A stretch of 64,000 bases of DNA from Metellina segmentata (taxonomy: Eukaryota; Arthropoda; Arachnida; Araneae; Tetragnathidae), in assembly GCA_947359465.1 (NCBI GenBank), contig OX375881.1:116184738-116248737 (forward strand), in the 5' to 3' direction. Shown one piece after another: positions 44,650-55,942 of the stretch (position 1 is the first letter of the stretch; every line of letters starts with the position of its first letter). Under the pieces are notes generated by a model, which saw nothing but the letters and a program-made list of their open reading frames with translations, did no database searches and was not told the DNA's origin. The position numbers were made by a program, and so were the translations under genes.

Positions 44650-45705
44650 TCAGTTTTCAAAGTCCAGTGAAGCATCGCTGCCACTTTCGCCATCTTCCAA
44701 ATCCTTCATAGAAATAGAATCGGATGAGGCAGAACTTTTCTTTGGCATGCCGAACGGAATCAACCACCCCACGGGGGGCTGTCCGACAGACATTTGAGTC
44801 ATGGAGGTGTGCAAATATCGTCCGATGACTGTCATCGCGATCTAAAAGGAATAAATGATCCATTTATGCTTTCATGCAGAGAAATCCATTTATAAGACTG
44901 GATAAAAAGAACAGAACCGAGACATAAGAAAATTCAGGAGGGTAGGCAGTAAATTAACGTTGCAGTGATGCAGCACAATGAACTATAGGCGACTGTCTGA
45001 ATCCAACCCGAAGAGAAAGGTTTGAAGGCAACGCCTCATCGTTTTGATCCACGGTCAGATGACGAAGCAACACCTGAGCTGGCTCCCCACTCTCCAAACT
45101 TTTTCACCACGCCAACATGGGGATGTTTAAGGCCACGACAGATGGTGCCGTGCACATGATGGTCTTTGGCTGGACCTAGTGTCAAACCCTCGTTTGCACG
45201 TCATCCGGCAGGGATTCAAAATGACGAGGTCAGATCCCTTGGGGACCGATCCCGTACGTGTTGCTCTGGTGCGCCATTAATTGACTTTCTACCTTCCAGT
45301 ATTTCGAGTAGGTTGGTAGATATTTTAAACAATGTCGCTCTACAGCAACACAACGGGCTATCCATACCCAAGGGGAAAGATTCGAGAACACCTCGTCATT
45401 TCAAACTACGGTCAGAAGACTATGTATTATATAATCGAGAGACAAAAGAGTTCGAACACGCTCTCACCGAGATTAACAGGCACACCAGAACGAAAGCTCC
45501 CAGTCCCCGGAAGACGCTCCGGCCCAAGAAGTTGGTCACGGCCTCTCGGCACCCCCGGACGTGCAGAGTCAGGTCGGTGGGGTAGCTGTACTGGGAGTGG
45601 TACTTGCTGTCCTCGATCCTCGCGTCCACGCACGGGCGGACCACGTCTCTTCTGCAGCAGCTGAAAGGAACGTCTTGGCCGAAGTATTTACCGCCTTTCA
45701 GCTTC
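44650..45705 (-). CDS. peripherin/RDS-like tetraspanin, last two coding exons
   Basis: Exon 45705-45468 follows acceptor TTTCGTTGTCAG and ends at donor GTGAGA. It encodes the C-terminal half of the large extracellular loop: KYFGQDVPFSCCRRDVVRPC then a later RGC, the cysteine pattern of tetraspanins with a double Cys, followed by the start of the fourth membrane helix (LGAFVLVCLLIS). Exon 44841-44650 follows acceptor TTATTCCTTTTAG in the same phase. It completes the helix (IAMTVIGRYLHTSM) and adds a cytoplasmic tail with PFGMPKKSSASSD and an acidic end. A poly(A) signal lies downstream. Upstream exons with helices 1-3 were not found in the window. Peripherin-like is inferred from the SCCRRDVVRPC and GRYLHT segments; other tetraspanins are possible. 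Confidence 0.75.
44985..45425. repeat. three SINE body type B fragments in the tetraspanin intron
   Basis: 44985-45150 is reverse-oriented (CGGTCAGATGACGAAGCAAC, ACTCTCCAAACTT). 45205-45290 is forward (CAAAATGACGAGGTCAGATC, GGACCGATCCCG). 45330-45425 is reverse (CAACGGGCTATC, ACACCTCGTCATTTCAAACT). All match the SINE at 11753-12093. Part of the set lies in the 626-bp intron 44842-45467. Confidence 0.65.
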
Positions 45706-45805
45706 CTGACAACGAAACGCCCAATCAACACCGGTGTTTGGATGTGTAGATTCAATCAATTGGATGCGACGCAATTTTTCCGATTTTTGAATTTTTATAT
45801 ACTCT

Positions 45806-46040
45806 ATAACAAAAAAAATCGACGCACCAAGAAGTTGCAGAATTACAGTATTAACGGGCTCACTCCACTAGGAAGGGCGCTGACATCTTTAGTGACGTGT
45901 CCCGTTTGGTCGAACTAGAGGAGCGCTTACAGCAACTGTGGAACGATATGTCTCAGGACATCATACGCAACTTGTATGTCTCAATGCCCGCTCGTATCGC
46001 ATCGTGCATTCGCGCTATAGGGGGTCGAACAGAGTACTAA
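45806..46040 (+). pseudogene. internally deleted Tc1 element
   Basis: The left terminus CTCTATAACAAAAAAAATCG is the same type as the Tc1 at 49119. It is followed almost directly by the transposase C-terminus (LEERLQQLWNDMSQDIIRNL then YVSMPARIASCIRAIGGRTE, stop at 46038). The N-terminal and catalytic regions are missing and no right terminus was seen. Confidence 0.75.
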
Positions 46041-46194
46041 AACTTCCTTTCATTTGTACTTTTTTTTGCAATAAATAATATTTTTTCTTTTATTTTCTAA
46101 TCACTTACTTATATCAAAGTAGTACTTACATGTGTAAAATTTCGTTTCATTTTACGGCTTTTCTTGGTTTCTTTCTTTCTATATATATAATATA

Positions 46195-47640
46195 TACAGG
46201 GTGTTTCAGTGAACCGTTTCAGAACTTCTAAGAGGGGTAGGGTACATCCTGACGAAACAAAATCATATACCAATGGGCAGTCAGAAATGCTTTCCTGACG
46301 CGGTAGATGGCGTTGTGCGAAAATCCCGAGCTTTCGTGTAGGGAATCTTCATTTCGCACAAGAACGCCAAGTTAGTAGGATGGATGATTACACGATCGCA
46401 GAGTTAGCCGATATGCATTTGGCGTACGGGTCTGCAAATTGTAGTGGGCCAGCCGCACAGCGTTTGTACGCGGAACGATATCCGACGAGGCGTATCCCCA
46501 GTCATAATTTCTTTGCAAGACTGCACCAGAGGTTAGCTGAGACAGGTTCATTAGAAAGAGCTGACAGGGACAGGGTAAGAACGGCACGGACTGCAGACGT
46601 CGAACAGAATGTGCTGCAGCATGTACAGGGGAATCCAAGAACGAGTACACGAAGTGTAGCAAACGCAGTCGGGGTTTCCCATTGCAGCGTCTGGAGGATT
46701 CTCCGAGAAGAAGACATGCATCCGTTTCACGTGCAGCGTGTACAGACACAGCAACCGGAGGATTATGCACCTCGTCTTGCTTTCGCACAGTGGTACCTAG
46801 GAAAATGTGCTACAAATCCCCTTTTTCCTGCTGAAGTGTTGTTTTCCGATCAGGCATCCTTCACAAGGGACGGAATTTTCAACACGCATAACGACCATAT
46901 CTGGGCGGTCGAGTACCCGCATGCAATACGACGTCGTGCAGCACAGATTCGATTTTCGGTCAATGTATGGGCCGGTATTATGGGAGATCACCTCATCGGA
47001 CCTTACCTGTTACCGTCTCGTCTAACCTGACCTAACTACTTACTCTTTCTGCAGCAAGTATTGCCACAACTTTTGAGAGATGAACAGATTTCTGCATCGA
47101 CGCAACAGACAATGTGGTTCCAACACGATGGAGTCCCTGCCCATTATAGGGGAGATGTTCGTAACTACCTGAATGTCACATTTGGTCAGCAGTGGTTCGG
47201 ACGTGGTGGTTCCGTGCGTCGGCCTGCTCTATCACCCGACCTATCATGTCTTGATTTTTATTTCTGGGGTCATCTGAAATCGTTAGTTTATGACACACCT
47301 GTTGACAATGGTGAGGAGCTGGTTGCAAGAATTGCAGTAGCTGCCGGAGAAATTCGAGATATGCCTGGAGTATTCCAGGATGTTCGGATGTCCATGCGTC
47401 GGAGATATGAGGCGTGCATTGTAGCCCGTGGAAGAAACTTCGAACACTCACTTTAATCCATGTACCTCTTGCTTCTTTTCATGTATTATTAAAAAGATTT
47501 CTCACTTACGGTCTCTTTTCTTTACGGTGCTTCTGTGTACAACACCGCTTCAGGAAAACATTTCCGACCCCACATTGCTATATGATTTCGAGTTGTCAGA
47601 CCCTACAGATTTAAAATCCGTTGAAAAGTTTACTCTATCT
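46195..47640 (+). mobile_element. Tc1/mariner-superfamily element (DDD type)
   Basis: The left terminus TACAGGGTGTTTCAGTGAAC begins near 46195. The inner part of the inverted repeat (ACATTTCCGAC, TATATGATTT, GTTGTCAGA) is recognisable at 47560-47610 and pairs with 46245-46295. The outer right end is decayed. One transposase gene lies between. Confidence 0.8.
46380..47456 (+). pseudogene. mariner-like transposase with one stop codon
   Basis: A single frame of about 358 codons is broken only by TGA at 47028-47030. The N-terminus is a helix-turn-helix of the type common in arthropod elements (MDDYTIAELADMHLAYGSAN). The catalytic Asp residues are in VLFSDQASFTRDG, MWFQHDGVPAHYRG and SPDLSCLDFYFWGHLKSLVY, a D-D-D set. 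The frame before and after the stop is continuous (LLPSRLT, stop, PNYLLFLQQVLPQLL), so a single substitution inactivated it. This is one of the best preserved transposases here. Confidence 0.85.
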
Positions 47641-48449
47641 TTAACGAGCCGGGAGATAAAAATAAGAAATTCAAAAAAGCCAGTTAAAATTGTATCTTTT
47701 TTGTTCGTCCCCTAAAATCTTCTTTGCTTGGATAATGAAAGGGAAAAAATAAATTTAGAATTGGTGACATGTTTATGCTGTTGCCATTCTAATTAAAACA
47801 ATAATAAATAAATGTCAATAAATAAATTTTAAATGTTCTAGATTAAATTTAAAGATTCACAGTCTGGACACAAAATCTGCAAAAAAATTACTACTACCAG
47901 TGCTAAATTTCATCATTGTAGATTCGTCAGTACACTACTCATAGAGATATTACTTATATCTTTAATAATAGTAGAGATGCAAGTACATTTGGTCCCATAA
48001 TTACAATCCGAGGTTTGCCAGATGTTTTTAAAACTTTTGGTGGCCGTTAAAAATCGCAATGATGAGTAAAATTTAATGTAGCTCTGAAACTAATTATCAG
48101 AATGAGCTGAAATTTGACATGGCCATTCTAGAAGTCGTTCTGAATCAATACGCATCAACATATATTAGAAAATTCCATTTCATAATTTTTTCTAACATTG
48201 ATTTAATAATTATTAATACACAAAAAACTATTTTTTTACTTAATATATTAGGTGGATTTTGTTTGGTGTGTTTAAGTAGTGAGCGAGACATAATGTGACT
48301 ATTTGTATGAAAGGAGTTTAAATATCAATTGTTATTAATATTAACCAGAAAAACTGAATCTAAATAGCTCGGCAAGTAGAAAAATCTGTTAAACTTCAAG
48401 TAAAATTTCCATTAAATAGATTTCCAGTAGAAATCGTCGTGTCACCTCT
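47641..48449. other. AT-rich, no recognisable feature
   Basis: No supported gene or repeat. Confidence 0.5.
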
Positions 48450-48771
48450 TTAACCCTTAACTTCTGTGTCACAAACAGTATCGTAACTAGTGTGGAGGGG
48501 TCTCACAGAACTCGCTCACTAAAGTGCGTATAAAGTTGATTAATATAATATATAAACGGAATATTATTTAAATAATTATTATTTATACATTTTAAATTTA
48601 GATAATTCGATTCTAAACATGAAATACATTTCTATTACTATATACGTTAAGTAGATTCCATATCTCTTCAAGCTCAGCTTTCGGACCTAATTTTGCAGGA
48701 CGTTTCAACCCTGGAATTTGTAAAACCATGTTGTGTTTAGCTGCGGTTTTTCTAACGGCAGGATTAAACCT

Positions 48772-48784
48772 CCCCCCCCCCCCG
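48772..48784 (+). repeat. C homopolymer run
   Basis: A run of about 13 C inside the piggyBac remnant. It may be a sequencing or assembly weak spot. Confidence 0.8.
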
Positions 48785-49118
48785 GGCATCCCATTTCAAG
48801 TTACTTTTTCCTTAGAAATATTCTTCTTCTGAAGACGCACTTGAAATGTCTTCATCTTCATCCGTTTCGTGTTCGCTTTCAATAATATCATTCGAAATTT
48901 CACTGTCCCACTACTCTATTTCCGACCAACTATCAACAATAAACTGAATTTCTTTTTGTGTAAGATACACAGGTCGTTTTTATTAAAGTTTGTTGCCATT
49001 TTAGGCTCTCTGCCGAAATTCCCTACTCTAACTTAGACGATTTCTTTCAACAAGAACGGTACCGCAAATGCCGTAAAAAGGTCTAAGAGACCACGCACGA
49101 AATGCAAAGAGTGTAAAA

Positions 49119-50440
49119 CACTCTATAACAAAGAACTCGACGCACCATGAAGTAATCAACCGATTGATTTGAAATTTTGTATGCAAAAATGTTTTGACCA
49201 AATGTGCAAATGATTAAAATTTGGTGTCCAATGAATGAATATTCCGATCTCCAGAGCATCAGAACTGCGCATACAGCAGATGTATATAAGGTGTTGTTCT
49301 TGAACTGTTGTTAAAATTTCTGCTGCAGTGCGATTTAGGATACCTTTCAACGACTGAAAAAATGCCTCGCCGCAGGATTCGAGCTCATTACGAGGAGTTT
49401 GAAAGAGGTCGTATCATAGGATTAAAAGAGGCAGGTTGGGCAAATCGGAGAATCGCTCGTCATGTGAGTCGAAGCAATGCGGCGATTAGAAGATGCTGGC
49501 AAGAGTGGGTGGACCATAGCAGATTTCAGCGTCATGATGGTAGCGGTCGACGTAAGGCCACATCAGATCGCGAGGACAGAGTGACTGTCAGGACAGCTGT
49601 CACAGCGCTTGATTCATCGCTATCAACCATCAGTCGTGCGACCCAAACACGAGTGTCCACCATGACCATTCACAGAAGGCTGAGAGAGCGAAATCTACGA
49701 TCGTACCGACTGTTACGCCACCTGCCACTCACGCCTTCACACTGTCGAGCCAGATTACAGTGGTGCTTGGCTCCATCATGCTGGAATGATGCTGACTGGG
49801 GGTGTATAGTCTTTAGCGACGAATCCCGCTTCCAACTGTGTCCTGACGATCATTGAAGACGTGTCTGGAGACGCCCAGTGCTGCGTGCCGATCCTGCCTT
49901 TACTATTGCACGCCCCACGGGCCCTCAACAAGGAGTTATGGTCTGGGGTGCCATTTCTGAGACCTGTTTTGCTACCGTTCCTTTCGCCGTACCCTGGGCT
50001 TATTTTTCAGCTAGACAATGCCAGACCACATACAGCACGTGTTGCTATGGACTGTTTTCAAGCTTGTCAAACACTTCCTTGGCCAGCCAGATCACCAGAT
50101 CTCTCTACCATCGAGCATGTCTGGGATATGATGGGAAGGCGACTGCATCCGGTAGGGAATTTTGATGACGTAGTCCGACAATTGGAGCATATTTGGCAAG
50201 AAATACCGCAGGATACCGTCCGGGAGCTTTATCGGTCTATGCCACGCCGTGTGGCAGCTTGCATCCAGGCTAGAGGTGGGTCAACACCTTATTGAGCTCG
50301 TTACTTTAACTCTGAAATAATTCATTCAATTGTTCTGAAATTTAATCAATCTCTAATCTGTATATAATTTTCCTATCCACCAATTTTTGTCTTAATCGGA
50401 AAACACCTTCTTAGTCCGTCGATTTTTTTGTTATAGAGTG
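49119..50440 (+). mobile_element. Tc1 element nested in piggyBac
   Basis: Termini CACTCTATAACAAAGAACTC (left) and, on the other strand, CACTCTATAACAAAAAAATC (right), followed by CGACG. TA is present on the right (50441-50442) and mutated to AA on the left. The coding strand is plus. The 45806 fragment has the same terminus and belongs to a related family. Confidence 0.9.
49362..50295 (+). pseudogene. Tc1 transposase with stop and internal deletion
   Basis: Starts MPRRRIRAHYEEFERGRIIG with a paired-type DNA-binding region and GSGRRK hook. The first catalytic Asp is in IVFSDESRFQL. A TGA follows at 49854-49856; the same frame continues to GVMVWGAIS. A deletion of roughly 80-90 bases with a frame change joins this to LRPVLLPFLSPYPGLIFQ then LDNARPHTARVA (second Asp) and SPDLSTIEHVWDMMGRRL (Glu), ending RVAACIQARGGSTPY at 50292. 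Both defects are inactivating. Confidence 0.85.
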
Positions 50441-50598
50441 TAGTTGGGGCGAAAAACCAGTCTTGGAGAGCGGCTTCTGTTGGACGTAGTAGGAAAGTAC
50501 TGAATAGGTCAGACACCAATATTTACTTTAAAGAGTGAAAAGGACCCGTCAAAAATGACTCGGGGTCTGTTAGACCTATGACAGCAGTTAAAGGTTAA

Positions 50599-51286
50599 AG
50601 TTATTGTTTCCTTAAAAAACCCATAATGGTAATAAAATTAAGCGACCAACTCGGAACAATAGATCTAAGCTATCTCATTCAATTAAACTGATAAAAATAT
50701 TTCAGCATTTTTAACCGACTTTTAAAAAAATGAAGTACTGAAATTCACTTGAACTGAATGAAAAGTTGAAATTAAATTCAATTGTAAATTTTTACCTATT
50801 TCCATTCTTATTTATTACAATTATTTTTTAAATCACTGTTAATTAGTCTTGGATCATTTTTTTTCTGTCTGTTAAGTATTTAATCATAAAAAAAACAAAA
50901 AAAAACATTGAATTTTTATTTTTTATTATAGATATTTTACAAATCTTGCTGTTTCAAATATTTTGTTATAATTTTAAAACCTACTCCAACACCAGTTTTG
51001 CTGCAACAATTGGACCAAAATTAGGAGACAGCTTCGGTATTGTGGAAGAATTTCTCTTTACCCGGGTTTCCCTGAAACATCATAGCATCAAGTATATATT
51101 TAGTGCTGAGGCACATTAAAAAACAAACTCTAAATAAACTAACCCTTACGCTGTGGCAGTTAAATATTTGTTACCACTAAAATTTTGTTTATACCAGCGG
51201 CATGGTATTGTTCTGTGTACTGTGGATTTAATACCAATTTTATTTGACCTGTGGCATCGAAAACCATTTACGAGCTGTAAGCGACA
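50599..51286. other. AT-rich, no recognisable feature
   Basis: No supported gene or repeat. Confidence 0.5.
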
Positions 51287-51490
51287 GACATTCTAGAGGG
51301 TCTCTCATTTTGGTGATTGGCCCCTTACCCTGCCGACCGTGAGGTGTGAACACTTTTCGAAAAACAGAAAGTGATATCTTTTCTCGCGCCACACAATACT
51401 ATGAAAGGAAAGCGTCAAGCGTATATGCCACGCACCGCCCTATCGCTGCAGTTTGGTGATTAGGTAAGGAGCATGGAGATGCAGGAAAAA
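51287..51490 (+). repeat. unclassified repeat shared with 18373-18535
   Basis: Carries CACACAATACTATGAAAGGA, GTGATATCTTTTCTCGCGCC, ATATGCCACGCACC and ATTAGGTAAGG in the same order as the copy at 18373. No coding seen. Confidence 0.5.
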
Positions 51491-53954
51491 AGAGAACTAT
51501 AGTGAGACGATTGAAAAATCTAAGGGCCGCAGTGTAAACGTTAATAAATTGCTACCAAGAACGTAATTAATACTAAAACAAAGCAAGAAAAGTTCCTAGC
51601 ATTAAATTCAAATGGACTACTGAGTTACTTTCATACAAACTCTTGACTGATCAATTCATTCGTTCCAAGAAGTATTATATGCTTCTAGGTAGGTATTTAC
51701 AAGAAAAATTTACAACTATCCCTTCCAGTAGAAATCATGTTTCTCCAATGAGTCTTCGAAGCAGTAGAGTGATAATTAACTTCACTGGTTTACGATAATA
51801 TTTTCAAAAGATTCTTCAGTTTTGGAGAAGTGTGAACTATTAAGTATATTGTTTAGTGACTGTCGACTCTAGTATTGGATTCGAGAATTATCAATACTTA
51901 TAAACTCAGCGGCATGCGCTGATGAAGCTTAATTAGAGGTCAAATCAAATACCATAGTTGAAATGAAAGCATTTTGAAATTTTTAATCAGTATGAATTAT
52001 AATTCTGCTATAAAATCAAGATCCCGTACGCTATATATTATCTACAGAACAAAAAAATTATATTGTGTATGGAAAGTTTCGAAAATATTAAAGACTGGTA
52101 CGATTATTATGATAAACCAGTTATTCAACTTCTGAAGAATGTGGAATTTATTACGGATTTAAATCCTTCCTGACTTATAATTCTCATGTGTTTTGGTAAC
52201 TGTAACTACATTTCTTATAATCATACTTTTGAATTCAATTTAATACCTTAAACATACACATATTGGTATTATGAATTGAGAAATAAATGTAATTCAGTAG
52301 AATCTTTACAAGCCCAATACATGACTGCGAAAATTCTCACTTTATTCATTACGAGTGCTGCAAATAAAAAAAATAAGAAAGCAGATTTGTAAATTGTGAC
52401 AATTGAATTATGAAGACGCATTTTTCCATCTTAAGCCTACGTGAGAAAACGGAGAGATTTAATTGATAGTGCTGTAATAATCATAAGAAATGTTGTAGCA
52501 AATAATCAGATTCTTTTCAACTTCATGTTAAATTATATCTTCACAAATTTAAAGATGGAATTTTAACGAGAAGTTTATATGTGAGAGTTTCTTCAATGAG
52601 AGGTAAATATTACTTTTGAAAGAAAGTATGATTCTTATTTCAAGAGACCGTATATTAATTTGGAGCAACATGCAATTTTTTTGTCATTGTTGTTATGGTA
52701 ACTGTAACTCACGTCTTTGATTTTCAAATGTTATTTACTTTTTTAGACTTCCGCGGATTTGTGCATCGCTTGGAATCAGTACATCTGCTATTATACTGAT
52801 AAAACCATTTGTTACTGAATTCTTAAGAATTTTAATTACGAAGACTAGTAAATGGAACTTTATATTTGCTTTATCGCAGCTCATTTGATGTTTTAAAAAT
52901 GTTCACCTTTTCATTCTTTTATTATTCGTGAAAAATCCTAATGGTGCAGCAAAAACGTGAGTCCAAGATAACATTAAATGGTAATGCCTAGTTGAGATAG
53001 GCATAGCAACCATTTGATGAAAACAGTCAGAACAATTATTACTAATTTGCGATAACGGGTATTATCAACTGCTAATGAATTTTTGTAGAAATAAAGTATA
53101 CAGAAATCATATATTCTTTTTCCTGTTAAGCAAATCCTCTCACATTATGCACATTGGGAAGTAGTTTATCATAGTAGATTAAGTGACGTTTCATGTTTAA
53201 TATAACTGGCGTTAAGAATCAGCAATCCTATATAAATCAGAAATTCTTTCTGTGTAAATTTTACTGGCGACCAACTGAAATCGAGTACCAAAAACAATTC
53301 AAGGTAAATCACGTTGATTGCCGTTTATAAAATACGTACTGCTTAATTTCATGAAGTTCCAACAAGAAAAGAAAAACTAGTTTAGTAGGTCAGAAAGAAC
53401 TTTCATATTAACAGTTTGTTGGTGACTAATGACTAACACTAACAGTGAAATCAGTAGTTATTACTGATGTCTAGTAATGCTATAAATATTACTCAACTTT
53501 CTTAAATTATCAGAAAATACAAATTTACCAATTTTTCAAATAAATTGTAATTTATTTACTTATTAATTGAATTAATTTATTTGTATGAAAAGTTTAGTTA
53601 CTTCAAAAGAGTTTATTATAATTTTCATATTAGATTCTAACTGTTAGTTTATAATAACACTGTTACAAGTATTGAATTTACTAATTTATGATAACTTTTA
53701 ACTGTTGCGAAAAATTGGTATGTTTATATATAGGGGGCTTTTCCGAACAATAACTTTTAAGAACACTCGACAGCAACGGGTGTGAGAAAAGAGTATACAT
53801 ATTTTTAATACCTGCATTTTTATTACATTTCTCAGCTCAGCTTTTGTATGGTAACTTTAAAATATGGACTTAAGTAGAGTCCTATATCACAATCGGTACA
53901 TAAATATCTGCATTCTTACCTCCTCTGTTTTCCGCTATCGATCGTTTTTTTTAG
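51491..53954. other. AT-rich, no recognisable feature
   Basis: About 2.5 kb of very AT-rich DNA with no long frame and no repeat I could match. A short GGTAACTGTAACT string occurs twice (near 52195 and 52697). Confidence 0.5.
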
Positions 53955-54290
53955 CAACACACAAAGCACTGCCTCGTCTGTCTCAGTTTCGTTTCGGTGG
54001 AGGAATCACTAAAAAGTGTCTCGTAGTCATTCGTACGGGAATCGGCAAAATTCCAGGTCGTCGTTTTTTATCATTCACTGTGTCATGCCTTTCAAAAAGC
54101 CGATCAACTACGTCCAGTCTGAAATTCAATTGGGAGTATTTTCCTCCATAGTCCGCTAGCTATGTCCAATAACGAACTTTCACAACTTTCATAATCATTT
54201 AGAGAAATCTCCGATATTGTTTTGAGCCGCTCACTGCCACTCATTTCTCTTTTATTTTTGTACATGATTTTAGATTTTGATGACGGAATT
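53955..54290 (-). pseudogene. second piggyBac-like remnant (N-terminus joined to C-terminus)
   Basis: On the minus strand, MYKNKREMSGSERLKTISEI then SLNDYESCESS (about 54268-54170) looks like an acidic piggyBac N-terminus. Directly after, in another frame, come YGGKYSQLNFRLDVVDRLFE and RMTTRHFLVIPPPKRN, then LRQTRQCFVCC, which matches the piggyBac C-terminal RxTxRHFxxxIPP and cysteine region. The central catalytic part is missing, so this is an internally deleted copy. The assignment rests on the RHF..IPP..C..C pattern. Confidence 0.55.
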
Positions 54291-54799
54291 GTTAGCTAAA
54301 TATCCGAACCAACTAGATAATATCGATAGAAACATAAGTATTTTCTGTATTTTAATTTTACATGCATTTTTTGTTTTTCAGATCGTATTGGAGGGAGCAG
54401 TGTATGCGACGACAGTTACGGCAAACAACAGTATGGCCACAGTTGACAATTCTTTTTTAGAGGTGAATACGTCTCAAAATTCAGTGTGGTACAGAAGTCA
54501 ACAATACCACTTGCCACCAAAGAGATTGACAGCTTTTTCGTACTTATGTCTCTTAAACTAAAAATCATAATCTGATGACTTAAATTGCGTTGGATAAAAG
54601 TTTTAAGACCGTATCAATAATGGTTGGCTGTTAATGAATGTCTAGTGCAAAAAATTGCTCGAGCACGTCTTAGAAGGTAACAAAAAATAAATACTTTTGG
54701 TAGAGAAATTAAGACCTTTTTAATTTGTTATTAATCCCCATCCCCAACACCTTTTTTCCACGATTTAGATTATATCGGCGTCTCTGGGACAGCTCCTGG
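54291..54799. other. no recognisable feature
   Basis: A frame at 54277-54561 follows an acceptor-like TTTGTTTTTCAG but matches nothing I know. Confidence 0.4.
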
Positions 54800-54960
54800 T
54801 TGTCAGATATTTCAAATAGCATCGCACTAAGAACAACAGTACGGGCTATTGGCGTGATCATACCCGAATAGAAATACCCGAGGACAACAGCACGTGATTT
54901 TCAATAACAATAAGATGACAACATCATTCCGGGGCTGGCACACCACTCTCCAAAATTGCA
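54800..54960 (-). repeat. SINE body type B fragment
   Basis: Reverse complement of GGGCTATTGGCGTGATCA, ATACCCGAGGACAACA and GGCTGGCACACCACTCTCCA matches the SINE at 11753-12093, quite diverged. Confidence 0.55.
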
Positions 54961-55633
54961 CACTACAGCAGTTTGAGGACATAAGTTTAAAAAATTTTAC
55001 CTTTGTTAAAAAATCAACATAATGTGTTTACTACTTGTAGTTAAGCTAAGAGAAAAATTTGATAACTGGTTCCATAGTTACTTCAGAGAAAATTAGTTTT
55101 TCAGTTTCGAAATACTTATGTTGCGAATTTTGTTCTAACTGGCAGATATATTTTACAGTTGTTATTCTTTTGTTCATACATTCAGGTCATTTAATTCGTC
55201 TAAAACCATATATTTATATCATGATTATGATATTTAGAAATAGTATAAATTCTACTTAAAAATTAACTCTATTAGTACTTGTTAGCACTTCCAAGATTAC
55301 CAGCAATTAAAAGTTAAAACAATTTCTTAGCTAATTTTGTGTTTGGCTTACAGGAAAGTATAACTAGTATTTATGTTAACATTTTTATATATTGGTGTGG
55401 AAAAATTATGAACGAGACGGTTTATCTAATGTTTTAACAAATGTGTGCTAAATGGACGCAAATTATATCATGAGATCTCCAAGATGTAAGAACATAGGAA
55501 AAGTAAAAAAACTTTCCAAAAAAGAAGTCCAAATGATTAAAAAGGAACTTCATTGAAAATATAGCATGGAGCACAATTCGACAAAAGCCCAAAACATTCA
55601 CGTGATAGGTGTCCAGCATGAAAATTCCAGCCT
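54961..55633. other. AT-rich, no recognisable feature
   Basis: No supported gene or repeat. Confidence 0.5.
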
Positions 55634-55942
55634 TTAGTAGTGGATTTGATCACCCCTGACTGCAGTGCAGGAATTACATCGTCTGTCTATGCTGAGATCG
55701 AGGTTGTAAACAAGCTGTTGAGGCATTGCTGCCCATTCCTCTGGTGGTTGGTGACGTGCTCCCAAGCGTTTCCCTAAGGTGTCCCATACATGTTCGATTA
55801 GATTTAGATCCAATATAATTGCGTCCGCTGCGGTGGTTGCTTGTGGACGACCACTGCTGAACCTTCGGACAGCTGTTTCTGTTGTTTGAAATGCTCTCCA
55901 AACTCGTGAAACGATGCTGTGACAAGACTCAATAAGTGGCAT
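55634..55942 (-). pseudogene. Tc1 transposase with in-frame internal deletion
   Basis: An open frame of 102 residues joins a Tc1 N-terminal part (SIVSRVWRAFQTTETAVRRF then SSGRPQATTAADA) directly to the C-terminal part (LNLIEHVWDTLGKRLGARHQ then DLSIDRRCNSCTAVRGDQIHY). About two thirds of the protein, including both catalytic Asp residues, is missing, yet the frame is kept. The DNA-binding part is incomplete at its start. No inverted termini were found. Confidence 0.75.

Larger units (their letters stand above)
48454..50594 (-). mobile_element. deleted piggyBac element with a nested Tc1
   Basis: TTAA at 48450-48453 and 50595-50598 flank termini CCCTTAACTTCTGTG and (minus strand) CCTTTAACTGCTGTC, as expected for piggyBac. 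On the minus strand at 49005-48640 are transposase N-terminal pieces: YLTQKEIQFIVDSWSEIE, the acidic ESEHETDEDEDISSASSEEE, and KHNMVLQIPGLKRPAKLG, which fits the conserved HNIVxHLPG region. The catalytic core is absent. The Tc1 at 49119-50440 sits upstream of the remnant coding. Confidence 0.75.

Noticed and set aside
53864..54151. Plus-strand frame of 95 residues
   Set aside because: The minus strand of the same region reads as a piggyBac C-terminus, so this is a shadow.
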